Below, piece by piece: positions 1 through 8,701 of a DNA stretch of 64,000 bases. How positions within the stretch are numbered: the first letter of the stretch is position 1; each line of letters starts with the position of its first letter. Both the position numbers and the translations under genes were made by a program. Under the pieces are notes generated by a model that was not told where the DNA came from, ran no database searches, and was given only the letters and a program-made list of their open reading frames with translations. Source of the DNA: Paraburkholderia lycopersici (lineage in GTDB: Bacteria; Pseudomonadota; Gammaproteobacteria; Burkholderiales; Burkholderiaceae); the NCBI RefSeq assembly GCF_900096975.1, contig NZ_FMYQ01000001.1, forward strand, positions 496,001-560,000. The letters are read 5' to 3'.

Positions 1-2
1 CG

Positions 3-218
3 AACGGCACGCTCGCGGCCGCCACGCTCGACGTATTCCGCAACGAGCCGCTGCCGCCCGATCACCTGTTCTGGCGCGAGCCGCGCATCACGATCACGCC
101 GCACAGTTCGGCGCTCACCTTGCGCGACGAAGCGATTTCACAGGTCGCCGACAAGATCGGCGCGCTCGCGCGCGGCGAGACCGTGAGCGGCGTCGTGCAC
201 GTCGGACGCGGTTACTGA
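3..218 (+). CDS. 2-hydroxyacid dehydrogenase, C-terminal fragment (GhrA-like)
   Basis: Only the last 71 residues are in the window; the gene starts upstream. The piece reads through a TPHSSALT stretch and ends in GVVHVGRGY. This matches the C-terminal end of glyoxylate/hydroxypyruvate reductase A proteins, where the catalytic His lies in a TPH motif and the chain ends in RGY. These enzymes reduce glyoxylate or hydroxypyruvate with NAD(P)H in the cytoplasm. The stop is TGA at 216-218, 38 bases before the next gene. Substrate cannot be fixed from this fragment; another D-2-hydroxyacid dehydrogenase is possible. Confidence 0.75.
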   Translation, partial: NGTLAAATLDVFRNEPLPPDHLFWREPRITITPHSSALTLRDEAISQVADKIGALARGETVSGVVHVGRGY

Positions 219-256
219 GTATAACGAACCAATCCGACCATATTCCGGAGACAGCC

Positions 257-1180
257 ATGCCATTGCCCACCGCAGTGAAGATCGTCGAAGTCGGCCCGCG
301 CGACGGCCTGCAGAACGAGAAGGAATTCGTCCCCACCGCAACGAAAATCGAACTGGTCAACCGGCTTTCCGCTGCGGGCTTTCCGAACATCGAAGCCGCC
401 TCGTTCGTCTCGCCCAGGTGGGTTCCGCAAATGGCCGACGGCGCCGATGTCATGGCCGGCATCGAGCGCCGCGCGGGCGCGATCTACTCGGTACTCACGC
501 CCAATCTGCGCGGCTTCGAAGGCGCGCTCGCCGCGCGTGCGGACGAGATCGTCATCTTCGGCGCTGCGAGCGAGGCGTTCTCGCAGAAGAACATCAACTG
601 CTCGATTGCGGAAAGCATCGAGCGCTTCGCGCCCGTCGCGCAGGCAGCGAAAGAGCACGGCCTGCGCATTCGCGGCAGCGTGTCGTGCTCGCTCGGGTGC
701 CCGTATCAGGGCGAGGTGTCCGTCGGCTCCGTGGTCGACGTGGTGGAGCGCTTCGCCGCGCTCGGCTGCGACGAGATCGACATCGCCGACACCATCGGCG
801 TGGGTACGGCGAGGCGCGTGCGCGACGTGTTCGAAGCAGTGACGAAAGTGTTCCCGCGCGAGCGCCTCTCGGGCCACTTTCACGACACCTACGGCCAGGC
901 GCTCGCCAACATCTACGCGGCGCTCGAAGAAGGCATCGCGATCTTCCACGCCTCGGTGGCGGGCCTCGGCGGCTGTCCGTATGCGAAGGGCGCCACGGGC
1001 AACGTCGCGACCGAAGACGTGCTGTATCTCATGAACGGCCTCGGCATTCACACCGGCGTCGACCTGAACCAGGTCGTCGCGGCGGGCGACTTCATCTCGA
1101 ACGCCATCGGCCGCCAGAACGTCTCGCGCGCGGGCAAGGCGCTGCTCGCGAAGACGCGCGCCGAAGCCGCCTGTGCTTGA
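257..1180 (+). CDS. Hydroxymethylglutaryl-CoA lyase
   Basis: The 307-residue product is a DRE-TIM metallolyase expected to cleave 3-hydroxy-3-methylglutaryl-CoA to acetoacetate and acetyl-CoA, the last step of leucine breakdown. Residues 11-18 read VEVGPRDG, the N-terminal signature of the HMGL family, followed by LQNE. Near residue 240 lies VAGLGGCPYAKGATGN, which carries the active-site Cys of HMG-CoA lyase in the GGCPYA loop. FHDTYGQALANI supplies the metal-binding His region. Length is normal for the family. The ATG follows GGAGACAGCC, a usable ribosome site. No other leucine or isovaleryl-CoA genes are adjacent in the window. Confidence 0.93.
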   Translation: MPLPTAVKIVEVGPRDGLQNEKEFVPTATKIELVNRLSAAGFPNIEAASFVSPRWVPQMADGADVMAGIERRAGAIYSVLTPNLRGFEGALAARADEIVIFGAASEAFSQKNINCSIAESIERFAPVAQAAKEHGLRIRGSVSCSLGCPYQGEVSVGSVVDVVERFAALGCDEIDIADTIGVGTARRVRDVFEAVTKVFPRERLSGHFHDTYGQALANIYAALEEGIAIFHASVAGLGGCPYAKGATGNVATEDVLYLMNGLGIHTGVDLNQVVAAGDFISNAIGRQNVSRAGKALLAKTRAEAACA

Positions 1181-1220
1181 CACGAGCCTCATTGAAACGC
1201 AGTACGAAGGAAATACACTC

Positions 1221-1739
1221 ATGACGGAAACCCCCGCTTCTCAATCCGGCAATCTCGACGCGCTGCCCGACTCCGCCCGCCGTGTCGCCCTGATGCTGCG
1301 CGAGCGCGGTCATGCCAAGCCGGTCGTAATGCTGCCCGAAACGGGCAAGACTTCGGCCGAGGCGGCCGCGGGCCTTGGCTGCGAAGTCGCGCAGATCGCC
1401 AAGTCGATCCTGTTTCGCCGCCGCGAAGACGACGCGCCCGTGCTCGTGATCGCGAGCGGCGCGAACCGCGTGGACGAAAAGAAAGTGGCGGCGCACGTAG
1501 GCGAGATCGGCCGCGCCGACGCAAAGTTCGTGCGCGAGAAAACCGGCTATGCGATTGGCGGCGTCTGCCCGATCGGCCACGCCACGACGCCCGTCACGCT
1601 GATCGACGCCGACCTGTTCGAACTCGAAAGCCTGTGGGCGGCGGCAGGTCATCCGCACGCCGTGTTCAATCTCTCGCCGCAAGAGCTGGCCGCGCTGACC
1701 GGCGCGCCCGTGGTGGACGTCGCGCTGCGCGACGCATGA
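1221..1739 (+). CDS. YbaK/EbsC-family aminoacyl-tRNA deacylase
   Basis: The 172-residue cytoplasmic protein belongs to the YbaK/ProX editing-domain family, whose members hydrolyse mischarged aminoacyl-tRNA, classically Cys-tRNA(Pro). The sequence shows AAGLGCEVAQIAKSILFRR, the family core with its conserved Lys, then VGEIGRADAKFVREKTGYA and GGVCPIGH. An in-frame ATG at 1173 would overlap the previous gene. I choose 1221 because AAGGAAA lies seven bases ahead of it. Its stop overlaps the start of the DUF1289 gene (ATGA), so the two are probably co-translated. Exact tRNA substrate is not readable from the sequence. Confidence 0.85.
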   Translation: MTETPASQSGNLDALPDSARRVALMLRERGHAKPVVMLPETGKTSAEAAAGLGCEVAQIAKSILFRRREDDAPVLVIASGANRVDEKKVAAHVGEIGRADAKFVREKTGYAIGGVCPIGHATTPVTLIDADLFELESLWAAAGHPHAVFNLSPQELAALTGAPVVDVALRDA

Positions 1740-2011
1740 CCGGCGTGAACGGCCTGAACACGCGCATGAACGCCGCCGCGAACCCGGACCCCGGAACGCC
1801 GCCGCCCTCGCCGTGCATCAACATCTGCCGGATGGACGCGCGCAGCGGCCTGTGCGAAGGCTGTCTGCGCAACATCGACGAGATCGCGTCCTGGTCCACG
1901 CTCGACGACGCGGCGAAACGCGCCGTGTGGGACGCGATCGAGGCGCGCCACGCACTGTGGCTCGCGCAGCGCTTCGAGCCGCAAGCCCGACCGCAAGGAG
2001 AAAAACAATGA
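1736..2011 (+). CDS. DUF1289 domain small protein
   Basis: A 91-residue protein whose core is SPCINICRMDARSGLCEGC, the paired Cys pattern of DUF1289 (CxxxC then CxxC), followed by LRNIDEIASW. The four cysteines suggest a metal or Fe-S site, but no reaction is established for the family. The first 25 residues are a flexible Asn/Pro-rich lead. The start ATG overlaps the preceding stop as ATGA. Its own stop overlaps the next ATG in the same way, so it sits in the middle of a translationally coupled YbaK-DUF1289-MaoC-MBL run. Confidence 0.8.
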   Translation: MTGVNGLNTRMNAAANPDPGTPPPSPCINICRMDARSGLCEGCLRNIDEIASWSTLDDAAKRAVWDAIEARHALWLAQRFEPQARPQGEKQ

Positions 2012-2457
2012 ACGCGCCCGCCCGCGTCGTGACGATCGGCGAGACGTTCCGCTCGACGCTTCAGCTCACGCCCGAATCGGTGAAATCGTTCGGACTGCTC
2101 GTGAACGATCTGAACCCGCTGCATCACGACGAAGCCTACGCGGCGCGAAGCCGCTTTGGCGGACTGATCGCCTCGGGCACGCAACCCACCGCGCACTTCA
2201 TGGCGCTGCTCGCCACGCACTTCTCGCAGTATGCGCAGCCGCTCGGGCTCGAATTCGACATGAAGCTCAAGCGCGCCGCGCACGCCAGCGACACGCTCAC
2301 GTTCGAATGGCGCGTCGAGGAAGCCTGGTGGAAGCCGAGCCTGAACGGCGATCTCGTGAAGCTCGCGGGCGAAGCCGTGAACCAGAAAGGCGAAGCGCTC
2401 GTCGTGGGCCGCGCGACGATTCTCGTCATGCCGAAGCCCGGGCACGCGAAAGCATGA
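2008..2457 (+). CDS. MaoC-like hot-dog dehydratase domain protein
   Basis: The 149-residue product is a single hot-dog domain of the MaoC/(R)-hydratase type. Residues around 35-45 read NDLNPLHHDE, the Asp/His hydratase motif, and RFGGLIASGTQPTAH follows as the conserved substrate-loop region. Family members hydrate 2-enoyl-CoA or act on related thioesters in fatty acid or propionate routes; the specific substrate is unknown. AAGGAG at 1995-2000 gives a strong ribosome site. Start and stop both overlap the neighbours by ATGA, showing tight coupling with the DUF1289 gene before and the MBL hydrolase after. Confidence 0.82.
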   Translation: MNAPARVVTIGETFRSTLQLTPESVKSFGLLVNDLNPLHHDEAYAARSRFGGLIASGTQPTAHFMALLATHFSQYAQPLGLEFDMKLKRAAHASDTLTFEWRVEEAWWKPSLNGDLVKLAGEAVNQKGEALVVGRATILVMPKPGHAKA

Positions 2458-3386
2458 GCACGGCGCCCGCACTGCCCGCTTCGGTCCGCGTATTCGAGCG
2501 CGGCTGGCTTTCTTCGAACAACGTGCTGCTCGTCGATGAAGCATGCGCCGCGCTCGTCGATACGGGCTACGCCACGCATGCCGGTCAGACGCTCGCGCTC
2601 GTGCGCCACGCGCTGGACGCGCGCCCGCTCGATCTCATCGTCAACACGCATCTGCACTCAGACCATTGCGGCGGCAATGCGCGGCTGCAGGCGCAATGGC
2701 CGTGCGCCACGCTGATTCCGGCCGCGAGCGCGGCTATCGTGCGCGACTGGGACGAGGCGCGTCTGACCTTTCTCGCCACAGGGCAGACCTGCGGGCGTTT
2801 CGGGTTCACGGGGACGCTCGCGGCGGGCGAGCGGCTCGCGCTGGGCGGTTTCGAGTGGGAGGTGATCGGCGCGCCGGGGCACGACCCCGACTCCGTGATG
2901 CTCTACGCGAGCGAGCCGCGCCTGCTCATCAGCGCCGACGCGCTCTGGGAACAGGGCTTCGGCGTGATTTTTCCGGAGCTGGACGGCGAAAGCGGATTTG
3001 CCGAGCAGCAGGCCGTGCTGGAAACCATCGCCAAACTCGACGTGCGCGCGGTCATTCCGGGCCACGGCAAGCCGTTCGCAAACGTCGAAGCGGCATTGGA
3101 GCGCGCGTTTTCGCGCCTTGCCTGGCTGCGCGCCGACCCGGCGCGCAACGCGAAAAACGCGCTCAAGGTGCTGATCGTCTTCAAGCTGCTGGAAGTGCGC
3201 ACGATGAGCTTCGAGGCCCTCGTGGCCATGCTCGAAAGCGCGGCGTCCATGCGCGCCGCCGCGCAACAGCTCGCGCCGCGCGCTGCGTGGCCCGCGCTGC
3301 TGCGCGAACTCGCCGGCGAGCTGTCGAAAAGCGGCGCGCTCGTGGCGAACGGCGAGCGCCTCGAAGCGCCGCCAACGGCGGGCTAG
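2454..3386 (+). CDS. MBL-fold metallo-hydrolase
   Basis: A 310-residue metallo-beta-lactamase-fold protein. The metal site is plain: VNTHLHSDHCGG near residue 63 (HxHxDH), GAPGHDPDSVML as the third His, SADALWEQGF with the bridging Asp, and VIPGHGKPF as the last His. The C-terminal 90 residues form a helical extension after the hydrolase core, seen in a subset of the family. The reaction is unassigned; thioesters, lactones or phosphodiesters are all family substrates. The ATG overlaps the MaoC gene stop. It is the last gene of the coupled four-gene run. Confidence 0.85.
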   Translation: MSTAPALPASVRVFERGWLSSNNVLLVDEACAALVDTGYATHAGQTLALVRHALDARPLDLIVNTHLHSDHCGGNARLQAQWPCATLIPAASAAIVRDWDEARLTFLATGQTCGRFGFTGTLAAGERLALGGFEWEVIGAPGHDPDSVMLYASEPRLLISADALWEQGFGVIFPELDGESGFAEQQAVLETIAKLDVRAVIPGHGKPFANVEAALERAFSRLAWLRADPARNAKNALKVLIVFKLLEVRTMSFEALVAMLESAASMRAAAQQLAPRAAWPALLRELAGELSKSGALVANGERLEAPPTAG

Positions 3387-3393
3387 CAGAGGG

Positions 3394-3430
3394 CGAAAAA
3401 AAACGCTCGTCCGTTTTCCGGACGAGCGTT
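3394..3430 (-). terminator. Rho-independent terminator of the DUF445 gene
   Basis: Perfect 12-bp stem (3402-3413 with 3419-3430) and a five-base loop. The A-run at 3396-3403 becomes a U-run on the minus strand, so it best serves the minus-strand DUF445 gene that ends at 3602. It may also stop plus-strand readthrough from the MBL gene. Confidence 0.75.
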
Positions 3431-3601
3431 GGAATTAGCTCTGACGTGATCAAACTGTCGAGGGCATCATACCCGCGCCAGAATGCGCGAAGCATCGGTG
3501 ATTTCCCTACAAATGACCGACGGTCGCGGACACGGCGCTTCCGGCGGGCAAATCATGCCGGAAGCGCCGGAAGCGCCGATTGATCCGGAATCCGAATCAA
3601 A

Positions 3602-4903
3602 TCAGTAGCCGATTTTCAGCCGGACAAGCTCGAACAGGTGCGAGCACAGATAGAGGCCGAGCCCGATCGCGCCGCCTATCACCGTGCCGTTCACGCGAAT
3701 CTCCTGCAGATCCTTGCCGATCTTCAGCTCGATGAGCCGCGCGGTCTCGCGCGTGTCCCAGTTCTTCACCGTGTCGCGAATGTGATGCGTGAGGTAGCGC
3801 GCGAAATCGGGCGCCATCGCACGCGCGGCGTCTTCGAGGTGGCCGTTGAGCGAGGCGCGCAGCTCGGCGTCGGCGGCGAGCGCTTCGCCCAGCCAGCGGC
3901 CCGTTGCAGCCACTTTCTCGTGCAGCGCCGAGTCCTCGCGCTCCAGATCGTCGCGCAACCACGCGCGCAGGCTGTCCCAAAGCGCGCGCGTGTACTCGTT
4001 GAGCGCGCGGCCTTCGCGCAGGCTCGCCTTCAGCTCCTCGCCCTTGCGCAGGAAGGCCGGATCGCTTTTCAACTGCACGATCAGCTTTTCCACGACCGCA
4101 TCGAACTTCTGGCGCAGGTGATGCTCGCGGTCCTCGCTCACCTGCAGCAGCAGCCGGTTCACGGCGCTCTCCAGCACGCGCGCGCCGCTCTCGCCGATCC
4201 ATTCGGAAGGCAGAAACTTCTCGGTCTTCGGAAATTCGCCCTTGAGGCCATCCACGATGCGCCCCGCCACGAACGCGCGCGTACCGTCCTCGCGCAGCAG
4301 CGCACCCAACTGGTCGAGCATCTGGTCGAGCAGCTCCTGGTGGCGGCCGTCCCGGGTCAGCGTGTCGAGGATCGCCCCTGCCGACTTCGAGAGGTCCACC
4401 CGCGCAAGCGCCGCATGAAGACCGTCGCGGATGAAACCCTGAATGCGCGCGTCGTCGGTGAGACCGAGCACGCCCGACATCATGCGCACCGTGTAGTCGC
4501 CGAGGCGCTGCGCGTTGTGCGGGGCCGCGAGCCACGCGGAAAGCCGCTCGACCGGATCGTGGCGGCGGATCAGGCCGACGAGCGAACCCACGTCGAGGAA
4601 CTTGTCGCGCACGAAGCTGGCAAGCTCGTCGGCGATGCGGTCCCTGTTGCGCGGAATCACGCCCGTGCGCGCCGAAACGAACGGAATCGACACGCGCCGG
4701 AACAGCGCGACCACGGCGAACCAGTCGGCGAGCGCGCCGACCATGGCGGCTTCGCTCACGGCCTTGATGCCGTCGATCACGGGCCCGGGCGGGGAAAGCG
4801 CGGTGCCCACGAACACGAGCGCCGCGCCTTGCAGCAGGAGCAGCGCGCGGCGTTTGGCGCGCGCGAGTTCGGCTTCGTCATGGTTGGCGTGCGGCTGGGT
4901 CAT
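3602..4903 (-). CDS. DUF445 family membrane-associated protein
   Basis: A 433-residue protein of the DUF445 (YjiN/YheB-like) family. A hydrophobic N-terminal segment (residues 20-40) precedes AAMVGALADWFAVVALFRR, the signature of the family. A long charged, helix-rich middle follows, and the protein ends in a second hydrophobic hairpin (VIGGAIGLGLYLCSHLFELV). This suggests inner-membrane anchoring at both ends with a large soluble part between. Function is not established for the family. It stands alone, and a hairpin with a U-run lies downstream. Confidence 0.85.
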   Translation of the reverse strand: MTQPHANHDEAELARAKRRALLLLQGAALVFVGTALSPPGPVIDGIKAVSEAAMVGALADWFAVVALFRRVSIPFVSARTGVIPRNRDRIADELASFVRDKFLDVGSLVGLIRRHDPVERLSAWLAAPHNAQRLGDYTVRMMSGVLGLTDDARIQGFIRDGLHAALARVDLSKSAGAILDTLTRDGRHQELLDQMLDQLGALLREDGTRAFVAGRIVDGLKGEFPKTEKFLPSEWIGESGARVLESAVNRLLLQVSEDREHHLRQKFDAVVEKLIVQLKSDPAFLRKGEELKASLREGRALNEYTRALWDSLRAWLRDDLEREDSALHEKVAATGRWLGEALAADAELRASLNGHLEDAARAMAPDFARYLTHHIRDTVKNWDTRETARLIELKIGKDLQEIRVNGTVIGGAIGLGLYLCSHLFELVRLKIGY

Positions 4904-5001
4904 GCGGGGAGAACGTCGCGGACTAGAACCGCGACATTATGCAGCCGCAGCGGTCGCCGCCGCGCGCCGACGCACCGACGCGCGCCTCGCGCCCGTGTCG
5001 C

Positions 5002-5919
5002 TCAGGCCGAACGCGCGTGCCGCCGCTGCGGCACGATCCGCCAGCCGAGATTGACGCCCGCCGCCGCGACGAGGATCAGCGCGGCGCCCGCGACCTGGAT
5101 CCACGCGAGGCGCTGGCCGAACGCGAACCAGTCCACGAGGATCGCAACCACCGGGTAGATGAACGAGAGCGCGCCCGTCATCGCCGTGGGCAGCTTCTGG
5201 ATCGCGCCGTAGAGCAGCACGTACATGACGCCCGTGTGCACGATGCCGAGCGTGACGAGCTGCGCCCAGTGCAGCGGCGTGGCGGGCAGCGTGCCGTAGC
5301 GAATGAACGGCGCGAGCGCGAGCGCGCCGAACGCGAGTTGCACGAGCGCGATCAGATGCGGCGGCGTGCCCTTGAGATGGCGCGTGATGATCGACGAGAT
5401 GGCGTAGAGAAACGCCGCGCCGGCCGCGCAGGCCACGCCTTTCAGGTACTCGCCGGGCACCGCGAGCACGGCGGGCTGCACCTCGACCACGCATACGAGG
5501 CCGGCGAAGGCCACCGCCAGCCACGCCACCGTCGAAGCGCTCACGCGCTCGCGCAGGACGAGTGCGCCGAGACCGACCAGCATGAACGGCTGGGTATTGT
5601 AGACGGCAGTGGCCATCGAGATCGAGGCGCGCGAATAGGCCGCGAACAGCAGCACCCAGTTCGCGACGATGGCCGCGCCGCCGAGCACGGCGAGCGCGAG
5701 CGTGCGCGGCGGCAGCAGCGCGCGGCGCAGCAGACCGAGCGCGGCGCACACGAGCGCGAGCGTCGCGCCGCCCAGCACGCAACGCAAAAAGGCGACGTTG
5801 ATCGGGGCCTGGTGCGAGGCGACCACGAGCCAGCCGATGGTGCCCGACATCAGCATCGCGACGATCATCTCGGCTGCGCCGCGGCGAATTTCAGGAGTGG
5901 AAGACATGAGCGATTGCAT
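5002..5919 (-). CDS. EamA-family (DMT) transporter
   Basis: A 305-residue integral membrane protein with about ten hydrophobic helices arranged as two EamA repeats, the drug/metabolite transporter layout. The first repeat includes the YNTQPFMLVGLGALVLRERV stretch, the second SFIYPVVAILVDWFAFGQR, both typical of the family. Such proteins export amino acids or other small metabolites from the cytoplasm; the substrate is not visible. It is divergent from an Lrp/AsnC regulator 147 bases away, a common pairing in which the regulator controls the exporter. That link is inferred from position only. Confidence 0.87.
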   Translation of the reverse strand: MQSLMSSTPEIRRGAAEMIVAMLMSGTIGWLVVASHQAPINVAFLRCVLGGATLALVCAALGLLRRALLPPRTLALAVLGGAAIVANWVLLFAAYSRASISMATAVYNTQPFMLVGLGALVLRERVSASTVAWLAVAFAGLVCVVEVQPAVLAVPGEYLKGVACAAGAAFLYAISSIITRHLKGTPPHLIALVQLAFGALALAPFIRYGTLPATPLHWAQLVTLGIVHTGVMYVLLYGAIQKLPTAMTGALSFIYPVVAILVDWFAFGQRLAWIQVAGAALILVAAAGVNLGWRIVPQRRHARSA

Positions 5920-6066
5920 CCTCGTTCTGGCTGGCGAAGGGCGCGCGCCCTCGCATCTGAAAGCCAGTTTATCGGCTGCAAGGCGAGGAATACATGGCTA
6001 GACTTAGGCGAACAACGAATCTTGCCTTCGATCGAAAGGCCAACCCGGCGAGACACCCGCGAAACC

Positions 6067-6552
6067 ATGAATCGACGCCCCAACAGGTCACCAGCCGCGC
6101 CGGCCGGCGCGGCCCCGCTCGACGAGATCGACCGCAAGCTGCTCTCGGCGCTCGCCGAGGACGCGCGCGCGAGCGTCGCCGAACTGGCCAAGCTCGTCGG
6201 GCTTTCGTCGCCGAGCACCTCCGAGCGGCTGCGCCGGCTGGAGGCGCAAGGCGTGATCGGCGGCTACACGGTGCAAATCGATCCGCGCGCGCTGGGCTAT
6301 ACGCTGCAGGCCATCGTGCGCGTAAAGCCGCTGCCGGGGCAGTTGCACCTGGTGGAAGACGTATTGCGCCGCATTCCCGAGTTCGTCGAGTGCGACAAGG
6401 TCACCGGCGACGACTGTTTCATCGCCCGGCTCTACCTGCATTCGATCGAGCAGCTCGACGAAATCCTCGCCAAAGTCACCGAGCGCGCCGAGACCAGCAC
6501 GGCCATCGTCAAGTCCACGCCGGTGCCGCGGCGCCTGCCGCCGCTCGCCTAA
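6067..6552 (+). CDS. Lrp/AsnC-family transcriptional regulator
   Basis: The 161-residue protein has an N-terminal helix-turn-helix (LDEIDRKLLSALAEDARAS, then LAKLVGLSSPSTSERLRRLE) and a C-terminal RAM ligand-binding domain with VTGDDCFIARLYL. This is the standard Lrp/AsnC plan. The first 17 residues are a Pro/Ala-rich lead. Members bind amino acids and form DNA-wrapping octamers. It is divergent from the EamA transporter, whose promoter region it shares, and probably regulates it. The effector amino acid cannot be read from the sequence. Confidence 0.9.
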   Translation: MNRRPNRSPAAPAGAAPLDEIDRKLLSALAEDARASVAELAKLVGLSSPSTSERLRRLEAQGVIGGYTVQIDPRALGYTLQAIVRVKPLPGQLHLVEDVLRRIPEFVECDKVTGDDCFIARLYLHSIEQLDEILAKVTERAETSTAIVKSTPVPRRLPPLA

Positions 6553-6574
6553 GGCGGCGCGCCGCGGCCGCCGG

Positions 6575-7504
6575 TCAGCGCTCGGTGGTCTCGAAGAACG
6601 CCAGCATCTCCTCGACCAGCGCCTCGCTCGCTTCCTCGGGAATGTAGTGGCCGCACGGCAGCGCGCGGCCGCTCACGTCGCGCGCCACCTTGCGCCATTC
6701 CGCGAGCGGGTCGAAGCAGCGCTCGATCACGCCCTCCGCGCCCCACAGCACGCGCAGCGGGCACGCCACCTTGTTGCCGCGCTCGAGATCGGCGCGGTCG
6801 TGGTCGAGGTCGATAGTCGCGCACGCGCGGTAGTCCTCGCACATCGCGTGCACGGCGCCCGGCTGGCGCAACGCCGCGCGGTATGCGTCGAGCGCCTCCG
6901 GTGCGAACGGCGCGAGACCCGCGTGGCGGCTGCCCATCACGCGCTCGACATAGACGTCGGGATTCGCTTCGATGAGCGTTTCCGGCAGCGGCTCGGGCTG
7001 GATCAGGAAGAACCAGTGGAAGTAGAGCGTGGCGAACTCGCGGTTGGTTTGCTCGTACATGGCGAGCGTGGGCGCGATGTCGAGCAGCATCAGCCGTTCG
7101 ACGGCGCTAGCGTGGTCGAGGGCCATGCGATGCGCCACGCGCGCGCCGCGATCGTGCGCGCACACGAGGAAGCGTTCGTGGCCGAAATGGCGCATGACCT
7201 CCACCTGGTCGGCCGCCATCGCGCGCTTCGAGTAGGCCGCGTGCGTGGCGTCGCTGGCAGGCTTGGACGATGCGCCGTAGCCGCGCAGATCGGTCGCGAT
7301 GACGGTGAAATGCTGCGCGAGCGCGGGGGCGCAGCGGTGCCAGATCATGTGGGTCTGCGGATGGCCGTGCAGCAGCAGCAACGGCGGTCCGTTGCCGCCC
7401 TTCACGCCGCAGATGTCGACGCCGCCCGAAGTGCGAACGGTGAAAGGCTGGAATCCATCGAAGGGCATGGGCAAAGCCTCTTTTGCTTGTTGGTCTGCGG
7501 TCAT
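6575..7504 (-). CDS. Alpha/beta hydrolase, fluoroacetate dehalogenase-like
   Basis: A 309-residue alpha/beta hydrolase with HGHPQTH as oxyanion loop. The nucleophile site CAHDRGAR places Asp118 with Arg119 and Arg122, the carboxylate-binding pair of fluoroacetate dehalogenases. Further matches are Asp142 (LLDIAPT), the halide-site pair His163-Trp164 (YFHWFFL), Tyr225 and His286 (CGHYIPEE). Spacings follow the known enzymes closely (118/119/122/142/163/164 are all offset by 8, and 225/286 by 6). The reaction would be hydrolysis of haloacetate to glycolate. ATG at 7504 is preferred over upstream in-frame starts because homology begins there. True substrate is untested; epoxide hydrolases are the nearest alternative. 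Confidence 0.8.
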   Translation of the reverse strand: MTADQQAKEALPMPFDGFQPFTVRTSGGVDICGVKGGNGPPLLLLHGHPQTHMIWHRCAPALAQHFTVIATDLRGYGASSKPASDATHAAYSKRAMAADQVEVMRHFGHERFLVCAHDRGARVAHRMALDHASAVERLMLLDIAPTLAMYEQTNREFATLYFHWFFLIQPEPLPETLIEANPDVYVERVMGSRHAGLAPFAPEALDAYRAALRQPGAVHAMCEDYRACATIDLDHDRADLERGNKVACPLRVLWGAEGVIERCFDPLAEWRKVARDVSGRALPCGHYIPEEASEALVEEMLAFFETTER

Positions 7505-7609
7505 TGTATGAGGCGAGCGCGGCTCGAAAACGCGCTTTTGACACCGTAACGGTAGAAACCGAACACTCCCTCGAATGGCACGCGCGCGATGCCCGGACGA
7601 CCCCACACC

Positions 7610-7615
7610 TATAAT
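7610..7615 (+). promoter_or_regulatory. Candidate -10 box for the nitronate monooxygenase gene
   Basis: A perfect TATAAT lies 105 bases before the start codon. I see no good -35 box at 16-18 bp, so the promoter may depend on an activator. Confidence 0.45.
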
Positions 7616-7719
7616 CGAACGATTGTTTGCGCGATCGGCATGCGCCGCGACTCCCGGCGCCGCCGGGTCGATCAAGCTGGATCGCGTGCCCGCCCGCGCG
7701 CCGCAAGGAGACCTCCGAC

Positions 7720-8685
7720 ATGGCATTGCCCGCCGTCCTGCAGAATCTCTCGCTGCCCGTCGTGGGCTCGCCGATGTTCATCGTCAGCTACCCGGAGCTC
7801 GTGCTCGCGCAGTGCAAGGCGGGCATCGTCGGCTCGTTTCCGGCGCTCAACGCACGCCCCGCCGAGCTGCTCGGCGAATGGCTCACGCAGATCAAGGCCG
7901 GGCTGGCCGCGCACAAGGCCGCGAACCCCGAGGCCGTGATCGGCCCGATCGCCGTCAACCAGATCGTGCATCAGTCGAATGCGCGGCTCGAGCACGACGT
8001 GCGCGTGTGCGTCGAGCATCAGGTGCCGATCTTCATCACCAGCCTGCGCGCGCCGCCGAAGGAACTGCTCGACGCCGTGCACAGCTACGGGGGAATCGTG
8101 CTGCACGACGTCATCAACCTGCGCCATGCGGGCAAGGCGCTCGAAGCCGGCGTGGACGGCCTGATTCTCGTGGCCGCCGGCGCGGGCGGCCATGCGGGCA
8201 CGACCTCGCCGTTCGCGCTGGTGGGCGAAGTGCGGCGCATCTTCGACGGCCCGATCGTGCTCTCGGGCGCGATCGCCAACGGCGGCTCGATCCTCGCCGC
8301 GCAGGCCATGGGCGCGGACCTCGCGTACATGGGCACGCGCTTCATCGCCACGCGCGAGGCGCACGCGGTGGACGCCTACAAGCACGCCATCCTCGAAGCG
8401 AAAGCCGCCGACATCGTCTACACGAACCTGTTCACCGGCGTGCATGGCAATTACATCCGCGAAAGCATTGTGAACGCCGGCCTCGATCCGGACGCGCTGC
8501 CCGAATCGGACAAGTCGAAGATGGACTTCGGCGCCGGCACCTCTAAGGCGAAGGCCTGGAAGGACGTCTGGGGCGCGGGCCAGGGCGTGGGTCTGATGGA
8601 CGACGTGCCTTCCGTGGCGGAACTCGTCGTGCGGCTCAAGCGCGAGTACGACGAGACGAAGGCGCGGTTGGGCATCGCGCGCTGA
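7720..8685 (+). CDS. Nitronate monooxygenase (2-nitropropane dioxygenase family)
   Basis: The 321-residue protein is a TIM-barrel flavoenzyme of the nitronate monooxygenase family, which oxidises alkyl nitronates using FMN and O2. The N-terminus LPVVGSPMFIVSYPELVLAQ is the FMN-binding first strand. GLILVAAGAGGHAGTTSPFA holds the conserved AGGHAG loop with its His, and GADLAYMGTRFIAT is the phosphate-binding strand. ATG at 7720 follows AAGGAG at 7705-7710. Length is normal. It converges with the LysR gene only 16 bases away. Enoyl-ACP reductase FabK is a relative but is less likely. Confidence 0.9.
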   Translation: MALPAVLQNLSLPVVGSPMFIVSYPELVLAQCKAGIVGSFPALNARPAELLGEWLTQIKAGLAAHKAANPEAVIGPIAVNQIVHQSNARLEHDVRVCVEHQVPIFITSLRAPPKELLDAVHSYGGIVLHDVINLRHAGKALEAGVDGLILVAAGAGGHAGTTSPFALVGEVRRIFDGPIVLSGAIANGGSILAAQAMGADLAYMGTRFIATREAHAVDAYKHAILEAKAADIVYTNLFTGVHGNYIRESIVNAGLDPDALPESDKSKMDFGAGTSKAKAWKDVWGAGQGVGLMDDVPSVAELVVRLKREYDETKARLGIAR

Positions 8686-8701
8686 GCCGTCCCCGACGCT
8701 G

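Noticed and set aside
212-1222. Long minus-strand open frame opposite HMG-CoA lyase
   Set aside because: It is the antisense shadow of a clear family gene in GC-rich DNA; its translation is Arg/Asp-rich with no family motif.
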